Assembly (NCBI GenBank): GCA_902490005.1
Contig: CABUCM010000020.1
Coordinates: 1 to 50,726 of the forward strand
Length of the DNA stretch: 50,726 bases
Source: an uncultured Ruminiclostridium sp.
Lineage (GTDB): Bacteria; Bacillota; Clostridia; Oscillospirales; Acutalibacteraceae
Reading direction: 5' to 3'
Part shown: piece after piece, positions 48,929-50,726 of the stretch
Position numbering within the stretch: position 1 is the first letter of the stretch
Layout of the letters: each line of letters starts with the position of its first letter
Position numbers and translations under genes: made by a program
Notes under the pieces: generated by a model
Databases searched by the model: none
Told to the model about the DNA's origin: nothing
Seen by the model: only the letters and a program-made list of their open reading frames with translations

Positions 48929-50065
48929 CTGAACGTCCTCATTTTATCCTGCAGGACTGGAGAGGGCCACAACGCCGCGGCCCGCGCCGTTGCGGAAACC
49001 CTGCGGGAGCAGGGTGAAACCTGCGAGTTTCTCGACGTCCTTTCCCTAGTCAGTAATAACGCATCCAGAAAAGTAGAAAAAACATATGTATTCACCACCA
49101 GAGTCCCTACTATTTTCAGCCTGCTTTACAAGGCGGGAAAAGTCATCAGTACGCCAAAGCATAAATCCCCTATTTATTGGGCCAACCGGCTTTACCGGGA
49201 TAAGCTTTATGATTATCTTTCCCATCATTCCTTTGACGCGGTGGTAACCTCTCACCTGTTCGCAGCGGAAGTGCTTACCAGCCTGAAACGGGAAAACCGC
49301 CTGCCGGTGAAAACCCTGGCCATTGCTACGGATTATACCTGCATCCCCTTTTGGGAGGAAACCGAATGTGATTATTATATTGTGCCCCACAAGGACCTGA
49401 TGGGTGAATTCCTGCAAAAGCAAATGCCGCAAAAGAAGCTTTTCCCCTTGGGGATTCCTGTTTCCAAACCCTTTCGCACCAAAGGGGAACGGCAGGAAGC
49501 CCGTGAAAAATTAAACCTGCCTTCACAGCTTCCAGTCTTTCTGATTATGACCGGAAGCATGGGCTATGGACGAATAGAAGATACCATTCAGGAGCTGGTA
49601 AACCTTTACGGGGACCAGGCGGTGATCGCCGTTATCTGCGGCAACAACACCAGGCTGAAGGAATCTTTGGAACAGCAGTGCCAGGGCCATCCCAATGTTA
49701 AAATTCATGGGTTCACCAAAAAGATACCCCTTTATATGGATGCCTGCGACGTGCTGCTGACTAAGCCCGGAGGGCTGACCAGCACCGAGGCCGCCGTGAA
49801 GGGTGTTTCTCTGATCCATACCGCCCCCATTCCCGGGTGCGAAAGCAGGAACGCCCAGTTTTTCTCCCAGCGCGGCATGTCCTATTACTGCCAGGAGCCG
49901 GCGCAGCAGGCTAAATACGCCAAGATGCTCTGTGAAAACCAGTTGCTTCGCAACCGTATGGCGGAAGCCCAGCGGCGCAACACCAACGCCAACGCCGCGG
50001 AGGAAATCTGCGGCCTGCTGCGGAACGCCGTGGGTCCCAAAGAGGTGCCGTCATGCACGTTTTAG
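48929..50065 (+). CDS. MurG/MGDG-synthase-like diacylglycerol glycosyltransferase (UgtP-like), CTG start
   Basis: A 378-residue GT28-type enzyme, likely making glycosyl-diacylglycerol on the cytoplasmic face of the membrane. The N-terminus (M)NVLILSCRTGEGHNAAARAVAETL matches the MGDG-synthase domain. The C-terminal nucleotide-sugar half has LIMTGSMGYGRIEDTI near 204 and LTKPGGLTSTEAAVKG near 272, the family signature. The first in-frame ATG/GTG/TTG codon is GTG 49241, which would delete the whole N-terminal domain. CTG 48929, with GGGGGAG 5 nt upstream, is therefore the best start. It overlaps plsY by 13 nt. Confidence 0.88.
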   Translation: MNVLILSCRTGEGHNAAARAVAETLREQGETCEFLDVLSLVSNNASRKVEKTYVFTTRVPTIFSLLYKAGKVISTPKHKSPIYWANRLYRDKLYDYLSHHSFDAVVTSHLFAAEVLTSLKRENRLPVKTLAIATDYTCIPFWEETECDYYIVPHKDLMGEFLQKQMPQKKLFPLGIPVSKPFRTKGERQEAREKLNLPSQLPVFLIMTGSMGYGRIEDTIQELVNLYGDQAVIAVICGNNTRLKESLEQQCQGHPNVKIHGFTKKIPLYMDACDVLLTKPGGLTSTEAAVKGVSLIHTAPIPGCESRNAQFFSQRGMSYYCQEPAQQAKYAKMLCENQLLRNRMAEAQRRNTNANAAEEICGLLRNAVGPKEVPSCTF

Positions 50066-50697
50066 GCTATCTGCTTTTTATGTTTCTTGGGTATTTTTCC
50101 GGTGGCATCCTGTACAGCTATGTGATTCCCCGGTGGTTCTGCCACCTGGATATCACCAAGCTCAGCGACGACGGAAACCCTGGAGCCGCCAACGCGGTGA
50201 AGTGTGCCGGTTGGAAGGTGGGGATTATCTGTGTGATTCTGGATATTTTAAAAGGCTTCTTCCCGGTCTTTATCGCCATGAATCTATTGGATTTTACCAG
50301 CTGGTGGTTTGCGCCGGTGATCTCCGCGCCGGTGTTCGGCCACGCGTTCTCCCCGTTTTGGAAAGGGAAAGGCGGAAAGGCGATCGCGGTCTCCTTCGGC
50401 GTCCTGCTGGGACTGCTCCCCTTTTACTATGTGGTGTTCGCCCTGGCCACCCTTTACATTTTTCTTTCCATCGGCGTTGTCATCAGCCCCCACAGGCTTC
50501 GTTCCATCGCCACCTATATATTGTTCGCGATTTACTGCGTTTACGCCTATTTGCTGGAAGGGAAACTGGAGACCTCTATTTTTTGCGGATGCCTGCTGGT
50601 TTGCCTCATTGTGGCGGGCAAGCATTTCCGGCCAGAGGCTGACGAGAAGTTTCAGATCGAAATCCTCCCCGCCTTATTCTCTCCTAAAAAATCATAG
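50053..50697 (+). CDS. plsY: Acyl-phosphate:glycerol-3-phosphate acyltransferase PlsY
   Basis: A 214-residue membrane enzyme that makes lysophosphatidic acid from acyl-phosphate and glycerol 3-phosphate, the first step of phospholipid synthesis. About five membrane helices are visible. The three family motifs are DDGNPGAANAVKCAGWKVG near 37 (usually SGNPGATN), DILKGFFPVF near 63 and GHAFSPFWKGKGGKAIAVSFG near 95. The first and third motifs are slightly divergent, so it may be a second, specialised PlsY. Start ATG 50053 has GAGGTG 5 nt upstream. Last complete gene in the window. Confidence 0.9.
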   Translation: MHVLGYLLFMFLGYFSGGILYSYVIPRWFCHLDITKLSDDGNPGAANAVKCAGWKVGIICVILDILKGFFPVFIAMNLLDFTSWWFAPVISAPVFGHAFSPFWKGKGGKAIAVSFGVLLGLLPFYYVVFALATLYIFLSIGVVISPHRLRSIATYILFAIYCVYAYLLEGKLETSIFCGCLLVCLIVAGKHFRPEADEKFQIEILPALFSPKKS

Positions 50698-50726
50698 GCA
50701 AAAGCGCGCTTATGATTTCTGTGTTC

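Noticed and set aside
50689..50718. Inverted repeat AAATCATA / TATGATTT overlapping the plsY stop codon
   Set aside because: AT-rich stem, mismatches, no U tract and cut close to the window end; too weak to call a terminator.

Overview
The window reads as a chromosomal core segment of an anaerobic, endospore-lineage Clostridia bacterium, most likely Oscillospiraceae or a close relative. The evidence is gene content and order: sepF-ylmH-divIVA-ileS-lspA-rluD and miaB-ylbF-mutS-mutL as in Bacillota, two [FeFe]-hydrogenase-type proteins, a SpoIIE-type phosphatase, strong AGGAGG ribosome binding sites and moderately GC-rich coding DNA. Genus is not resolvable by eye. I saw no rRNA, tRNA, CRISPR array, insertion sequence or prophage.

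Layout. 1-2990 (minus): recA-recX-rimO behind a good sigma-A-type promoter; rimO runs off the left edge. 3006-8616 (minus): one apparent operon of an FG-GAP-repeat lipoprotein, an OmpR-type response regulator, a histidine kinase, a DUF1385 membrane protein and prmC. 8665-9432 (minus): trmB. 9454-12907 (plus): a sugar ABC importer (binding protein and two permeases) with no ATPase, closed by a strong terminator. 12926-13402: a small unknown gene. 13490-18410 (minus): ppx-like gene, ppk1 and a phosphofructokinase in tight order. 18525-20883 (plus): galE and a DUF4349 lipoprotein, each followed by a terminator.

20893-37349 (minus) is a long run of housekeeping genes transcribed in the order miaB, ylbF-like, mutS, mutL, miaA, HlyD-like, yggS, sepF, ylmH, divIVA, ileS, lspA, rluD. 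It joins tRNA modification, mismatch repair, cell division and lipoprotein processing. 37374-41398 (minus) encodes a large polytopic membrane protein, a DPM1/GtrB-type glycosyltransferase and a Cof-type HAD phosphatase, probably for lipid-linked sugar transfer. A hotdog thioesterase lies at 41474-41947.

42036-46888 (minus) is the most unusual block: a thioredoxin-like [2Fe-2S] ferredoxin, a PAS-containing sensory [FeFe]-hydrogenase-like protein and a SpoIIE/PP2C-type phosphatase, whose reading frames overlap, followed by a group-B-type [FeFe] hydrogenase. It looks like a hydrogen/redox-sensing unit whose output is protein dephosphorylation, and its leader may fold into a structured RNA. 47053-50697 (plus), diverging from it, is a lipid-related operon: DUF2156 protein, GNAT acetyltransferase, a MurG/MGDG-synthase-like glycosyltransferase that appears to start at CTG, and plsY.

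Several starts were moved from the longest open frame on the basis of ribosome binding sites, promoters or family N-termini. All family assignments come from motifs read by eye; no database search was run.
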